A DNA stretch of 64,000 nucleotides from Lepeophtheirus salmonis (taxonomy: Eukaryota > Arthropoda > Copepoda > Siphonostomatoida > Caligidae). Shown here piece after piece: positions 47,025 through 60,000 of the stretch (position 1 is the first letter of the stretch; each line of letters opens with the position of its first letter). A program made the position numbers and the translations under genes. The notes under the pieces were generated by a model. The model was not told the origin of the DNA, searched no databases, and was given only the letters and a program-made list of their open reading frames with translations. The stretch is taken from positions 18,788,805 through 18,852,804 of the forward strand of contig NC_052132.2 of the NCBI RefSeq assembly GCF_016086655.4, given 5' to 3'.

Positions 47025-47098
47025 ACAAGCCTACAAATATGGACCTGTGACTTGCCAATTTTCTTGCAATAGAGTCCATATTTTATAGGTTTGTGACT
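47020..47098. repeat. imperfect hairpin with 24 bp arms
   Basis: GTCACAAGCCTACAAATATG (47020-47039) pairs with CATATTTTATAGGTTTGTGAC (about 47077-47097) apart from a few mismatches, around a loop of about 30 bases. Confidence 0.75.
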
Positions 47099-47711
47099 TG
47101 AAATTATGCCTATCTCTGCCTGTTGGTATTAATCGTTGATTGTATCACTTCATCTCTTGCTAATTCATCAGCATCAGGTAATCAAGTTGAAGTAACATGT
47201 TTCGATAAATGCCCCTTTCAAAAGAATAAATTTTTAAAAATAAGAATACAATATTTCCCCTAATTAAAAAATCTATCTTTAAGTTAGTGCTTAGACCTAT
47301 GGGTGCAACAGAAATATTCTTCAATAACATTAAAAAAAAAAAAAAAAATAGTTAAAATTATGCTTGAATCAAAATTTTATACCTTAAGGTTAGAGATCAA
47401 TTTTTGGTTTGATATTACTTGATGAATTAAATACAATTTTGAAATGGATACATCCATACATAGAATAAAAATACATGTTGCACAATTGATTTAATCAAGC
47501 AATGCATAAATATGCATTATGTAGATAGGTAGATTATGCCATTTCCAATAAGGTCCTAGAAAAATAAAGTGAGAAACAACACTTAAGCTTTGCCAAGTAA
47601 AACCTTTTCTCTGAGAGGAATATTGAATTATCTATCATTCCATTGTTCTTCAAATGAAAATGAGATCAATAAGTTTGTAGATGATCTGGAACATGAGATC
47701 GACATTGCAAT
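47099..47711. other. intergenic DNA
   Basis: This has an A run at about 47332-47349. A 55-codon acidic frame starts at 47587 but crosses the border of the next repeat. I do not call it a gene. Confidence 0.4.
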
Positions 47712-48114
47712 CATCAATTTCAGAAAGTTTCCATCCCTTTCAATGTTTATGTAAAGGAAATGAAGTAATAAACCTTCTTCTCAGAGGACATTACATTAAA
47801 TATACCTAAAAACAGTTAATCTTCCAATCCAATTAATTATCAATTAATCAAATCCATCAGCAAACACTGTACCTCTCCTAAATACTTATATCCCTGGAAA
47901 GGATAACTAACCCCTTCCTAGGGGTACCTCCAGGATTTTATTTTGAGTTGTGGTTCTCTTTTAGAAGAAACAAATCATTTGAATTCGCTTATCAAGGGTA
48001 AATGACTTGGTGGAGGCAGGGACGCCCGCAGGATTATATAGCTCTCCCCCCTTGCAGACGCCCAAGGTAGGAAAACTGTCATTTTGCTGCTATCGAAAAC
48101 TCATTTTTAGCTCT
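47712..48114. repeat. 0.4 kb inverted repeat, left arm
   Basis: Reverse complement of 51071-51462. Shared features are CCTAGGGGTACCTCCAGG, a G+C-richer stretch GGCAGGGACGCCCGCAGG and CAGACGCCCAAGGTAGG. The left arm has a 12-base extra segment near 48000 (AAATGACTTGGT) and the arms are otherwise close to identical. Confidence 0.93.
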
Positions 48115-51070
48115 GGTTCTGATGGCTGAATTGTTGTAGATGGTTTCGGTAATGATAGCTCATTGACAGTAGGATGTGGTTCACAAGAGGTAGAAATATG
48201 ATTTGCATATAGGGTGTAGTAAAGTTCAATATGAGCCTATAACTAATTTATTAATTTAAATACATTATAAATATTTTTTTATGTCATCCCCTATTCTTTC
48301 AAGAAACTTGTTTTAGTGATTTTCCCAGTTGCTCTGTATATATATCCTGATGTTTTTGATCTCGGAAGATTTTCTTAGTCCCTGAGCTAAGGTATAAAAA
48401 ATAAATTATTTAAAAAACCTTGTAGTAACTTGAGATAGTCTATATAGGCAATTAAATATCTTGTTAACTTCATAATAGCTATAAAGAGAAAACTTAGAAG
48501 TAACAAAACATTATCAAATTCAAACCAGCTAACGCATACCATTTTGTATTGATATTTAAGAATTCTACGCAATTATGGGGTTGTTTAGTTTTAGTTTAGA
48601 TTGGAAAAAGTCGATTTTTTATTAAAATACTTAATTTGTAATCAATTTTTCATTCAGAATGACAAGTAGTACCTTACTATTTTTTTCTTAGTGTATTGAT
48701 AGCTATAAATATAATGCCCGAGATTTTACATATTTAATGAAAAAGGATACTAAAACAAACATATATTCATAAATAATAAACGTTATAAGAAGGAATATTA
48801 ATCTTTAAAATCTCTTCATAAAATGCAACATTTTTTGTATAACGTATTTGAAGATATTTGGACTTCCAAGACCTGAGTATCCTCCATAAAATCTCGATAG
48901 ATTATGTCATATTAAGAATATTATGACTTTTATGAGAGCAAGAAGTAAATAACTTGCATAAGCATATTGTACAAGTTGTCATTCGACGTCTCATAATGTC
49001 TAATTTGAATTATAGCATTAACCATTTTTATTACCAACTAATATTTGAAATTTTCTAAATTTAAACTATATAAATTTATATAAAGGAGTGTGGTGTAAAC
49101 GTGGGCAATATAAATTTTATTGTACCACAGAATACCTATTTATTTATAAATTTAATTGTAAAAAGTAAAGGCTTAGATCTATTAGGTCACAAAAAACTGA
49201 TATTTATTATTCACACCCTCTATACAGGAAGGCTCTTAAAAAAAATCGAATTTTAAAGTCTTGTGGATATCCACTGTAATTGTAGCGTATTGTATGTTCT
49301 GTGTTCCAATTGATAAAGCTCATCTTCTTATAATTATTGTCATTTTTAATAGGTCTATATGTATGTTTTATTGAGTATTCTACATTTATCTTTTACTATA
49401 AATACCCTGACGAAAGTATGAATGTCAGGATAGTATAACACCTCTATTCCTTGTATTCCTATATACATCTATTTCCCTCGTACGTCTCTCTGTTATTATT
49501 TCAATAGTTCTGGATCTCTTTTAATGGTTGTGTCTCTACTTCCCCTCATTAAAAACAACAGCAATGTTTTATACTTTTATTTCAACAATTGAACGTTTTC
49601 TTAGACAAACCGAGCTTTTCAAAGTTGTACGTGGTCAGAGATGGCATTTATGGCCTGAGAATATCGGATCCTATGCTCAACACCCAATTGATGTCTGCCA
49701 AGGAGGGGACAGGGTATTGTATTTGATAAACTGGTACATCCAAGTCTCTCTTTGAAACAGGTGCTTGAAGTGGGAGTGAAGGGTTGAGGCCATCAAGAGT
49801 CAGTGTCGTAACTCTCCTCGAAGTAGTTAGCTTTAGCTAACTTGGTTACAAACGAGCAAGAACAATTTATGTCTGATGGTAAAAAGTGAAGGAGAGCAAT
49901 CCTCATCTTGTGATGGAATTTGAAGAAATATTACGTGTTCCAATTTATACTGTTCAGAAACCTGCAGGCTGGATTTATTACATTGATTGTTGTCGGGATT
50001 CTGGGGAATAGAGTGAGGTGGGAAGAAGTCCTTAGACTTCATCTCCAAGTCGAGTCTTAAGACTCTGCTCGCAAGTCCAACTCCTGGAATTCTTTCCTGG
50101 AGTACCGTTCGAGTCCTCAGAAAATAAAATATACTTTAAAGAGTACTTTATATCCATTGAAAAAATTGAAATGACGCAAGTCCTTACACAATGCCCTAAA
50201 CTCAAAATCCACTCCTCTGGGAATAGATATCGATTTGATGTAGTAGATTCTTGAGATTTTGATTTATTAAAGGATGACTTTTTCTTTCTTCCTTATTTGT
50301 TAAGATTAGTAGCTCTACTTCTTTTCCTTGTACATATACTCTGGTTCATACTCTTCAAGGAGAACATACTAGGCACAAAAAAAAAAATCCTGACTTTTTA
50401 TTTAAATCTTCATATCGTAAAAATACCACATTAACACGTCTAACGTCCTAATAATTTGTTCCATCATTCATCGGATTATTTACTTCAATATATATTTAAA
50501 GTTATTTTATCAATCAATATGTCTATATTATAAATGAATTACTAATGATTCCTTTGAATGACTTGAAACCAATGAGATATACATGATGAAGTAAATTGCT
50601 AGCTGAATATGTGCAATCTCATTGACAATTATTTAGTTATTACTGATTGACTATGATATTAGTGTCATTAAATTAATAATTAATTAATGACTAGCTATTA
50701 TAAAAATAAGACAAATATTAATGTAAGTAATATGAATAAAAATGCTACTTCTGATTGAGTTTGATAATTTAATATTTCATTTTTAAAGTTTTTAAATGCA
50801 AAACAAAAAGGAAAAGACTCACTTTTCAATATATTTAACATAATCCTAATTATGGATATGAATTATATTTTATATATGAATTAAAATTACAAATTGGTGA
50901 TATTTGATCATGGCCATAGAGTCTTCATTATATGTACAATTAAACAATTAGTTGTTAGATATGTGTAGACTGAGGATACGATTTGAGGATTTTAAACAAC
51001 AATATGTAAGATAAAGGTTGAATTACAGTTTTGCCAACTCATGAAGTGGTCAATATCATCAATATATATA
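48115..51070. other. interval enclosed by the 0.4 kb inverted repeat
   Basis: Almost 3 kb with no recognisable transposase or host gene. Around 49500-50110 the base composition is a little richer in G+C, and a 75-codon frame (49528-49755) includes RFLRQTELFKVVRGQRWHLW. It starts at GTG rather than ATG and I cannot assign it. Confidence 0.4.
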
Positions 51071-51462
51071 GAGCTAAAAAATTGTTTTCGATAGCAGCAA
51101 AATGACAGTTTTCCTACCTTGGGCGTCTGCAAGGGGGGGAGGAGCTATATAATCCTGCGGGCGTCCCTGCCTCCACCCTTGATAAGCGAATTCAAATGAT
51201 TTGTTTCTTCTAAAAGAGAACCACAACTCAAAATAAAATCCTGGAGGTACCCCTAGGAAGGGGTTAGTTATCCTTTCCAGGGATATAAGTATTTAGGAGA
51301 GGTACAGTGTTTGCTGATGGATTTGATTAATTGATAATTAATTGGATTGGAAGATTAACTGTTTTTAGGTATATTTAATGTAATGTCCTCTGAGAAGAAG
51401 GTTTATTACTTCATTTCCTTTACATAAACATTGAAAGGGATGGAAACTTTCTGAAATTGATG
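51071..51462. repeat. 0.4 kb inverted repeat, right arm
   Basis: Partner of 47712-48114. Its outer end lies five bases from the start of the tRNA-Ser-containing repeat. Confidence 0.93.
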
Positions 51463-51466
51463 CTTC

Positions 51467-51897
51467 TGTCAATAACTTCTGGGGATATTGTTTGATTTTA
51501 AAATAAATTACATATTTGGAATGAATGTATCAAGACACAAATTTTGATATCCATTTACGATAAAAAAATATTTCTGTACACAAATTTATTCAAGATTAAT
51601 AATATCTATGTCAGAGAAGCAGTCGTGGCCAATTGGTTAAGGATTTAACTATGGAAAAATGTATTACAATTACAAAGTGGTGTATAACATTAGTTAAATC
51701 AGCCACTACAATTTTTTTATGATATTGCAACAGCTGTAAAATTGCCCTCCCGAGATCCCTGTGTATTTTTTTTCAAAAATTTTGAAAAATGAAAAACTTA
51801 TTATTACATAAGCCGTGTCAAATTGAAGGTTTTACTTCTGTCAATAACTTCTGGGGATATTGTTTGATTTTAAAATAAATTACATATTTGGAATGAA
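51467..51897 (+). repeat. 381 bp tRNA-Ser-containing repeat, plus-strand copy
   Basis: This matches the 33.5-34.2 kb repeat in opposite orientation. The tRNA-Ser 5' module with A box is at 51619-51642. A 57-base stretch (TCAATAACTTCTGGGGATAT onward) occurs at both ends, at 51469 and 51841, 372 bases apart, as expected for just over one unit of a tandem repeat. Confidence 0.88.
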
Positions 51898-51965
51898 GTG
51901 GTTAAGGCGTCTGACTAGAAATCAGATTCCCTCTGGGAGCGTAGGTTCGAATCCTACCGACTGCG
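51896..51965 (+). pseudogene. tRNA-Ser(AGA), 5'-truncated
   Basis: AGTGGTTAAGGCG is followed by the anticodon arm with loop CT-AGA-AA, the long variable arm TTCCCTCTGGGAGCG, a T arm with a perfect B box (GGTTCGAATCC, 51944-51954) and the acceptor strand CGACTGC (51958-51964). T-rich sequence follows (TATTTTTTATTTT), which would end Pol III transcription. The 5' acceptor strand and first half of the A box are missing. The exact complement, GCAGTCG, lies 339 bases upstream inside the repeat at 51619. The gene cannot fold as a standard tRNA from this unit alone. Confidence 0.88.
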
Positions 51966-51991
51966 TATTTTTTATTTTGAACTTTTGACAT

Positions 51992-52137
51992 AAAAAATAA
52001 GATATTAGCAGAATTTTCTGCTTTACATAGGTAATTTTTTTCTTTTCCGTCTATTTTCGCAATAAATCGGGCACAACGTAAATCTCGCTGTAGAAGTAAG
52101 GGATTTAACAAAAAAATACATTCGATACAATATCATT
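51992..52137 (+). repeat. tail repeat 3' of tRNA-Ser
   Basis: Inverted partner of 18604-18751. It contains GAATTTTCTGC, TCGGGCACAACGTAAATC and TACATTCGATACAATATC. Confidence 0.85.
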
Positions 52138-53563
52138 TTTTGAAGCACATAAAGTTTTTTTTTTTTTAAATAAGAAAAAAAAAGTTTATTTCATAATTTT
52201 TTTTTTACTTTATACAGAAACGTTTCCTGACAAAAAAGGGAGGGATTTTTTTTTAGTAAAACGGATATCTATTTACCATTCGCAACATTTTGAGGGGTTA
52301 GAATGAGTGATAACTCAATTTAGGGGTCCCGTGATACCCACTAATATATATTTATATATTAAGTTTTAAATTTCAGGGCTTTAATTGATCTGTACAGTAG
52401 TAGAAACTTGTAAGCATAGGCTCAAATGGGTAAAATAATTGAGAAATTATTACAATGGCATAACATAAGTTCAAAAGGCTATTTGTCATATTTGTATGAA
52501 AAATAAAGTATTTATTAGATTTAAATAGTCAAACATATACCTTAAACAAGTCAGACCTTTGAGATTCATAAATCACAATTATTTAATTTCAATATCACAA
52601 GCCTCTTATTTATAGTCGGTATGCATTCGAATATTTGAATCTAATAAATTGATGTTTTTCTCATAAAAGGTTGAGAAATGGACTTATATTATGTCATTAT
52701 GGTTATTTTTTCTACCCCATTAGTAGCAAAAGTTCTTGAGCCTTCCATTACAGGTTTCTAGTTTTTTTAATACTAGAAACTAGTGTTGGTAAGATTCTAA
52801 AAATAAAATTCCATGCCTCTTGATCATACTATTATTTTAAATTGAAATAAAATGTACAATCGCATATATCAATTAAAGACAACTAAAGAGTCTTTAGTAG
52901 TCTTTGATATCAATATATTAAATATCATTTTTCGCCCAAATAGTCCTTTGAACAAAAATGTACATTCGAAAAATAGTTGATATACGGTGCATTCATTTTG
53001 ATTCCAATGGTATCCACGGATTTCATATTGAACAATTAATTTGCAAATTTTCCGAAAAATCTACTTGAACAGCAAATTGACCCTCTTTTATTATTTCTTT
53101 TAACGAAATAAGTTCAAATTATTATTTCTTTGTAATAAAGAAATGACTTGTGAAAGCATAAATTTTTTCAAATAAAACATTAATAAATTCAGAAAGAGCA
53201 CTAGGACTCTGTGAGTTTAGCAAAAATTCCTCAGAAATATCTTTGCTAAAAAAGTAATGATGCAATGTTTTTGTTTTTTAAAATTCTAGATCAGTCCCTC
53301 CACGTTGATGAGAAGATTAGGAATTACTGACCTAAATATACCCCCCTAAATTTAAAAACTATACAACTTCTAAGTTTGATGGTTAATAATCGTTAACAAA
53401 CATAATATATACACAAATAAGAAAACATGGCTGAGAGTGTTGTTTCAGAATGAAATTTCGTAAGAATCCTAAGGTTTTTTCTTAGGATCTTCCTTCATGG
53501 CTATTCCAACAAAGGCAAAGTATTTTATATTTTCCTAGATATTTAAATCATAACATAATGTGA
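52138..53563. other. intergenic DNA
   Basis: Long T and A runs at 52150-52260, then unremarkable A+T-rich DNA. No gene is recognised. Confidence 0.45.
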
Positions 53564-54016
53564 AAAAAAGGCAAAGCTTTTTTCATATTGTTGAAAGAAG
53601 CTCCATTGAGAGTCAGTTACCTTCATAAAGATGACTTGTCTAACTTTCAAGACAAATCATCCAGTCAAAAGGGCTGAGTCTCAATAGATCGCAGTGTGGT
53701 GGCTGCTCTACCAAGTACGACACCCCGGCCGGTACATAAGTCGTCTACAGTCGATTTGGGATCGACACTTCACAGGTTGAAAAAAAAATTCAATACTTTT
53801 CATTGTAACCATAAAGACGCAATTGACAAAAACCCGAACGTATTTGAAAGGCTGCATAATCATCTAATTAAACTATATCCTAACTGGCCTAAAGAAGTCA
53901 TCATATCCTTTGTGAAAAGAAGAACAAGAATTAGAGTAAATAACCTTAATGATAAGCTCAAACTGAAGAACGCAAGTGCTAATCTGAGAAAACAGATTGG
54001 TCAATTTACAAATTAA
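53564..54016 (+). pseudogene. unassigned coding relic, about 150 codons with one stop
   Basis: One frame is open from after TGA at 53561 to TAA at 54014-54016, broken only by TGA at 53675-53677. It reads KAFFILLKEAPLRVSYLHKD, then, after the stop, VVAALPSTTPRPVHKSSTVD, STLHRLKKKFNTFHCNHKDA, IKLYPNWPKEVIISFVKRRT and RIRVNNLNDKLKL, and ends QIGQFTN. The C-terminal third is basic and lacks membrane segments or Cys/His fingers. The frame bears no A+T-driven simple composition. AATAAA lies at 54107-54112. There is no credible ATG, so it is either the last exon of a gene or the 3' end of an element whose family I do not recognise. If the TGA is real it is a pseudogene. Confidence 0.6.
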
Positions 54017-57005
54017 TATTTATTATTCATGTGTGTATGTAAAAAAATATGTATGCTGTAATTTTTACATATTACTATTCTTTTATTCACCACTCTTATA
54101 TTATGTAATAAAATGGCAAATTAGATTATATACATAAAGCACATTAATTTAAGCTTACATACAGATAGTTCTTTAATATTAAAAGGCAAGGTAATGTTAG
54201 TCTTATTAAATAAGTAGTTCTGACATTATTTTATTATTCTATAAAGTATCAAGCAAGGATATCGTCCAGTTTCATAACAATCGAAATAAGTATTGGAAAG
54301 AATTTAATTTTACAGATATTAATACCAATATAAGTTAAATATTTTTCCTTTTTATACTTTTTGGTATGATCCTAAGTTTACTATTAATGAATTTTAATTA
54401 CATTTCTTTAATTTATTCACTTAATTTTTGTTGCTTTACAATGAATTATGTCTGGATTTTAAAATTATTACTTTACAATTATACAGGACAACAGAGTGCA
54501 CATGCCTCAACAGTGACGTCATAAAATTCTCCTTCTTCTTTTGATAGTGAAAAAAACCCAATCGTATAATTTCCTTGATGCCTCACCTTTATATATATAG
54601 TCACCTTGATATAAGCTAAATCTACTGTATTAGTGTCATATTTTATTAAAAGCGTAGCTATACATTTGTCAATATCCCTTTTACTAAGTTGAAGTTACAG
54701 CTATCAGCAGAAAAATTATGATGGAAGAGAACTGGAAACAGGCCACCTACCTTTAATCTCCGACCAAATACCCCTGTACCGTTTACCCCCCTCCTTTTCT
54801 ATTTTTATTATTGGGAAGTACACTTAGTATATGATAGAGGGTCAAAGTAATAAATGAATGTTATGGTTGTTTGGAGCGGTCGTTGAGCAATAAAACTTTC
54901 AAGTTCGAATCGGAAAGTAATTATGAGTTCTATAAAGCATCAAATTTTAATACAAAAAATAAATAAAAATTTCGATTAAAATAGATACTTAACCAGATTG
55001 TTTAACCATAGGCATGATATATAAGATACAATAAATATTTATAATAATCCCTAATCTAATTTCCTTAATCCCATGACAAAAAGTTGGTAAAACATTGAGT
55101 ACTAGTAGGTTATTTATACGACTAATTTAGGGATAGATTATATTGAACGACACATGATGTTATAATAAATGTCTGAGAAGGGATTTATTTAGTAAAATAT
55201 TAAGGGAAATGATCGTTCGAGAAAAAGGGATTGTTATATATTGATGTAGTTCATACTTTTAGATATTATATTATTAATATCTGTACTTATGTTATGTATA
55301 TATATATATATTTATGTCCTACAAGATGATCGTGTAAAGGAATAATAAAGTGTACAGTTTTAATGTAGACCACGATGGAGCAAGGTGCATAAGTCTTACT
55401 CTTAAAGATTATAATAGTATAGTTGTTTATTGATTTATTAAGGAATGGAGAACGTTTCATTCCTTTTGATTTAAAATGTAGAAGCAATCATAATTGCTTC
55501 AAGCAATCCTTGTACAGTCGGTATTTGAAATTCCTTATGTCTTCTTTACAACAAAAACGATTATTATATACTAAGAGTAGAATGAAACTGAAGGATTGTT
55601 GACAATTAATGATTCATATAATCAATATAACTATCGTTAGATTCTCCAAGGAGTCTATTTTCTGGTTTAATGAAGAAGGCTTATGATAACTCATAGCCAT
55701 CCTGAACAAATGACAATCAGTACAAATGAGTAATTACAATAAATATGGACTGACGATAATTGGGTCTTGAATTGATGGTGACAAGAATAAAGAGTTAACA
55801 GAAAACACTTCCATAATGGGTTTGATAGAAATCAAACAGTATTTTTCGTTCTTCACTGCAGTCCACTATTGGAGAGTGAACAGATTGAATGCTTCATTTG
55901 GATGTCTTTATAAATAAAGTCATTGCCAATTGTAGATTGTTGAGATAGACCTGGAAAAGAGGGACTCTAATTCTTTAAATAAAGGATAAATTTTTTGTAT
56001 CACGCAACCTTACCTCTAAAAAGAAAGGGGGGAAAGGCCCGAAATCATCTGGTAGTAAGCCAAATACGTCATGAACACCAACTGATCTTTATTTATAATG
56101 AATTCCCTACTACAATTACTACAATAATTTTTAAAAACATCAATGAAATTGTTTAAATATCTTATACAACAAACTTCTGAATGACACAAACATGTACATA
56201 AGTTGAATGTTAGTTTGCACGAATTACATATACTATCACTATTGTTGGAATTACTCTCATTAAACGTAATTTACTATATTTTACTCTTTGTTTTATGAGG
56301 GGCATAACATTTGTCAAAATATGTAGTTTTTTTGTTTCTAAATTAAGTAAAATCTCAGATTGAGTAATTTCCTCATGAAAATCGATAAAACTTTTTATTA
56401 ATAATTGAGATTCACTTTTCCTGTTGGTTGAAATCTCCTCACACAATAATGAAAATCATTTTTGAACAACACTCATTTGAATATGTAAAAGAGGTAATAT
56501 TATTTTCATATATAACATTTTTATGACAAGAGATACCCAACCATTTATTAAAATTTGAAATGGAAAGTCTCAATTTTTGAAATTGCTTGTAATTAACACC
56601 CAAAAAATGTTGCAATTTTAAAGCTTCAATTTGAGAAAATTTGATTGCTTCGGGAAAATATTCTAAAATGAACCTTTTAACTACTAATTTAATTCAATCA
56701 ATTGAGAGTCTTTGAATTAAAGTTATAAATTTAAAAAGCTCCTTCACTTTGATCGTGCGAAAGTTAAGAACGAAATATTAATACATGTATAATAATTATA
56801 ATTGTTATTATTTAATTAAGAAAATCTTAAAATAAATATTAAATATGATACAGCAAATTCCTTTTTTCTTTAGAAATAATAAGATGACCAATATATATAT
56901 ATTTATATATGACAAGGGATCAACAAGAAATTGTATTCCCGTCCTTTCGAAAATGGAGCATAAGTATACTGTATAGTATAGACATAGTATAACTTATAAG
57001 TTATA
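54017..57005. other. intergenic DNA
   Basis: This includes the AATAAA at 54107-54112 that could serve the preceding relic. No further gene, RNA or ordered repeat is recognised. Confidence 0.45.
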
Positions 57006-57050
57006 ACTTATACAGTATAGGTTATAAGTTATAACCTATACTGTATAAGT
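57006..57050. repeat. perfect 22 bp-arm palindrome
   Basis: ACTTATACAGTATAGGTTAT-AA (57006-57027) pairs exactly with 57029-57050 around a single central G (57028). Related pieces (TATACTGTATAGTATAG, AACTTATAAGTTATAACTTA) lie immediately to the left, so the whole stretch 56960-57060 is a cluster of inverted TATAAGTT/GTATAG motifs. Confidence 0.95.
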
Positions 57051-60000
57051 ATAACTTATTACTTCGTTTATATATCCAAAATAATAAATTATGAAATAGC
57101 CATGACGTATCAAGCGAGAGGAGGGAATCGACAGCTGACAATAAAATACGGAGGTAATTTTTGTGTTAGCGGGATAACGCCGTGTTGAGTGAAGTCAATT
57201 ACAGTAGTAAGTCCCCATTTTATATGTTCCAGGATTATATAAACTTCTTTTTGACTCACAGAACTTATAGACCCTAGTAGGGACGACATTGAATTCTGTT
57301 ACACAGCAGTCAGTAGAAGGAGGGAGGTGAGAGAGATGAGGAGTTGGAACTGCGTGGAAAGACATTTCATTCATGGCCATTTGGATGGATCTCTCCTACG
57401 TAGTACTAGGAGATATGGATCTGTATCCATTCATCCTTCCCGTTCGAAGGAATATCCCATTCACACGTCTTCTGATACTCTCTTCTATGTCATACTCTAC
57501 TAAAGGGATCTCAACTCTTAAGGCGAGATCCCTTGGAGTAAGTGCTTCACTCTTTAGATCTCGTCTCCTTTAATGGAAGGCTCGTTGATTGAGCGTGCAA
57601 GTGCCTCTTCATTCCAAGCTCTGTGATAGTGACTACTGATTTCCTTAATCATTGTCTCTAGACATAAATTCCTCCAGATCTTCTACGGAATCATCGTATA
57701 CTTCTACATATAAGAAATAAGGAGTTCCATAAAACGATAGAAAGACCCGGTGAGGAACAGAGAGAGAGAGAGTTCTCATCCTCCATCCACAGCTGCTTCT
57801 TAGAAATCCTTGAAGGTCAACTCTGCTTCGTCTCCTACTCTAAGAAAACTATTTCATTAATAAGAGTCTTTCAGTGCCCTTGATGTATTGTATATAATGC
57901 AGAAATCACTCATCGCAATCAGATTTATATTAATTCCATTTATAATTTGGACTTTGTGATATACAGTCTATACGGATAATTATATAAGGTGGGCACTTCA
58001 ATCTCACGCCTGTTTCCTTTATGTATATAAGGCAGAAATCCCTTCGAAAAAAGTAGAAGTCAATTTTTGACTCTTAATGAATATGCTGTCTTTTTTCTCG
58101 ATACTTTTGTATGCAATGTATATTATATTTTGCTGTTAACTGCAAAAATAGATTTGTGAATTGTTTAAGTGATAACAAATTATAAGTGACCGCTTAACTT
58201 ATATAGTCTTATATTGGAAAATTTTAACGTAATCACAATTTCAAAACTTAGTTAGCCTTAATCATCTTCTAAAAAACTTAATTGTTTATCATCGTATTGG
58301 AATATTACCCCCATGAAGATTTAGAATATCCACACTAGTAAAGATTATTAATAAATGTTTCCCATAACAGTTTCTATATTTTATTATTAGTTATTTTAAA
58401 AATACTCATTAATAGCATAGGTACAGACGTTCAAAATTAGAAGCTAACTATTTATCTTTTAATCGTCCTTTCTTTGATATATACTTATATATATTATGAA
58501 AATGTATTATTATTTTAAGATCTGAATTAAACACTCTTTTTAGAGTAAATCCTTTATTAAACGAAACAAAATGAAAATTTAAGATTTAGAATATAACTTC
58601 GTAATTTTTTTTAACTTGCACCATGTGAATTTGACCTTTTTTTCCCCAAGTGTAGGGAACTATTAATCTCATTTGAGATTTTTTGATAGATATATTAAAA
58701 TATTTAAATTCAACTTAAGTAATATAATTAGCAAAATAATCTTGTTTTTTACACTTCAACCCAATAGGAAGATAGGGATCTCCCGTTTCTAATAAATTGA
58801 CAAATAGCTTTGTAAAGCATCGTCTTGGTTTTGTCTAGGTCAATAAAGAATATCGCTGAGATGGTCGCTGAGAATATCATATTGTAAAGCTGACTAGGAT
58901 GTAACTTAGTTAAATATACTAAATCTGAAGCCCTTTAAAGACCACCCTTACTAATACTATCTTGAAAATTTTCGATGAGATCTCAATCTTCGCCAGAAAA
59001 TTCAACACCATGAGTTTTTGATTACTCAAGAATCAATAAGGGAATTCGGTATCTTTAATTTTGAAAAACTTAATGGAAGAAGCCATGTATCCGGATATTT
59101 AAAACAATAAATTGGCTTGAGATTCTTCCATAGTAAAATCCGAATTAGAAAAACTAAAAATAAATATATGTATTTGCATCAATTTGATCAGTACTGTCAA
59201 ATTATTTGATGTTTTTACTTTCACATTCATTCTTATTATTTTGATTTAATTTTCTTGAGTTTCTAGTATAAATTCATTTCTTTATTTAATAAAAATATAT
59301 GGCTACATAATATTAACATAATGATATATCTTCTCTTAATCAAAATAAATTTATTGAAAATGCTCATAATTGACTTTATATATCCCTTCTATACTACAAT
59401 ATAGCTACATATTACCTATACTTCTTTCATCTTCTTCTATTCCTACTAAGGTATAGTGTGAAAATAAGATGTAACTTAGTTATAGACTATAACTATGTTA
59501 ACTATAACTTATACTTAAGGGTCATTTGAGTCGCTGAAATTAATTCATAACCTCTTTCAAAGAGACAAGATACCTGTAGGAAATGTGTGACTAGAAAGTA
59601 TTATTAACATTAATTATTTTCTTAGCTCTTATATTCTTCAATTCCAGTTAGGAGTCAAGAAAATAAAAAAATAGCTAGGACTGAGAGACCGATGTATCCT
59701 TAGGACCGTTGAAAGATAAAAAAGATCGGACTGATAAAAACAAAAGACTAAAAGGGTCGAGGGGAAAAGACTGATAAGTCTTTGGACTGATCCAACACTA
59801 AATTGGTATGACGTACATTTGAGTTATGACGTATTATAATTTTGAATGAAGAGGTCGTGGCGGCAATTATCATTTATGTTTGCTATTAGTATAATTATCA
59901 ATTCACTTATTTAATTATGTAATGTCCAAAATTGATAATAGAAGTCCTTTATCCATCTGTGATTGAATTAAATAATTCAAATTAGTATCCAGAATGGCCA

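Noticed and set aside
47587..47754. 55-codon frame with NENEINKFVDDLEHEID
   Set aside because: It runs across the border of the 0.4 kb inverted repeat at 47712, so it would have to be part repeat and part unique. The right arm shows no equivalent.
18630..52111. Frames ending in PRGNLISSQTP at 18800-19162 and 51902-52111
   Set aside because: The shared ending is the antisense reading of tRNA-Ser, and the MLNPLLLQRDL start is its tail repeat. It is not a protein.
57195..57573. Opposed frames at 57.2-57.6 kb
   Set aside because: They have no domain features. The G+C-richer composition alone does not show coding.
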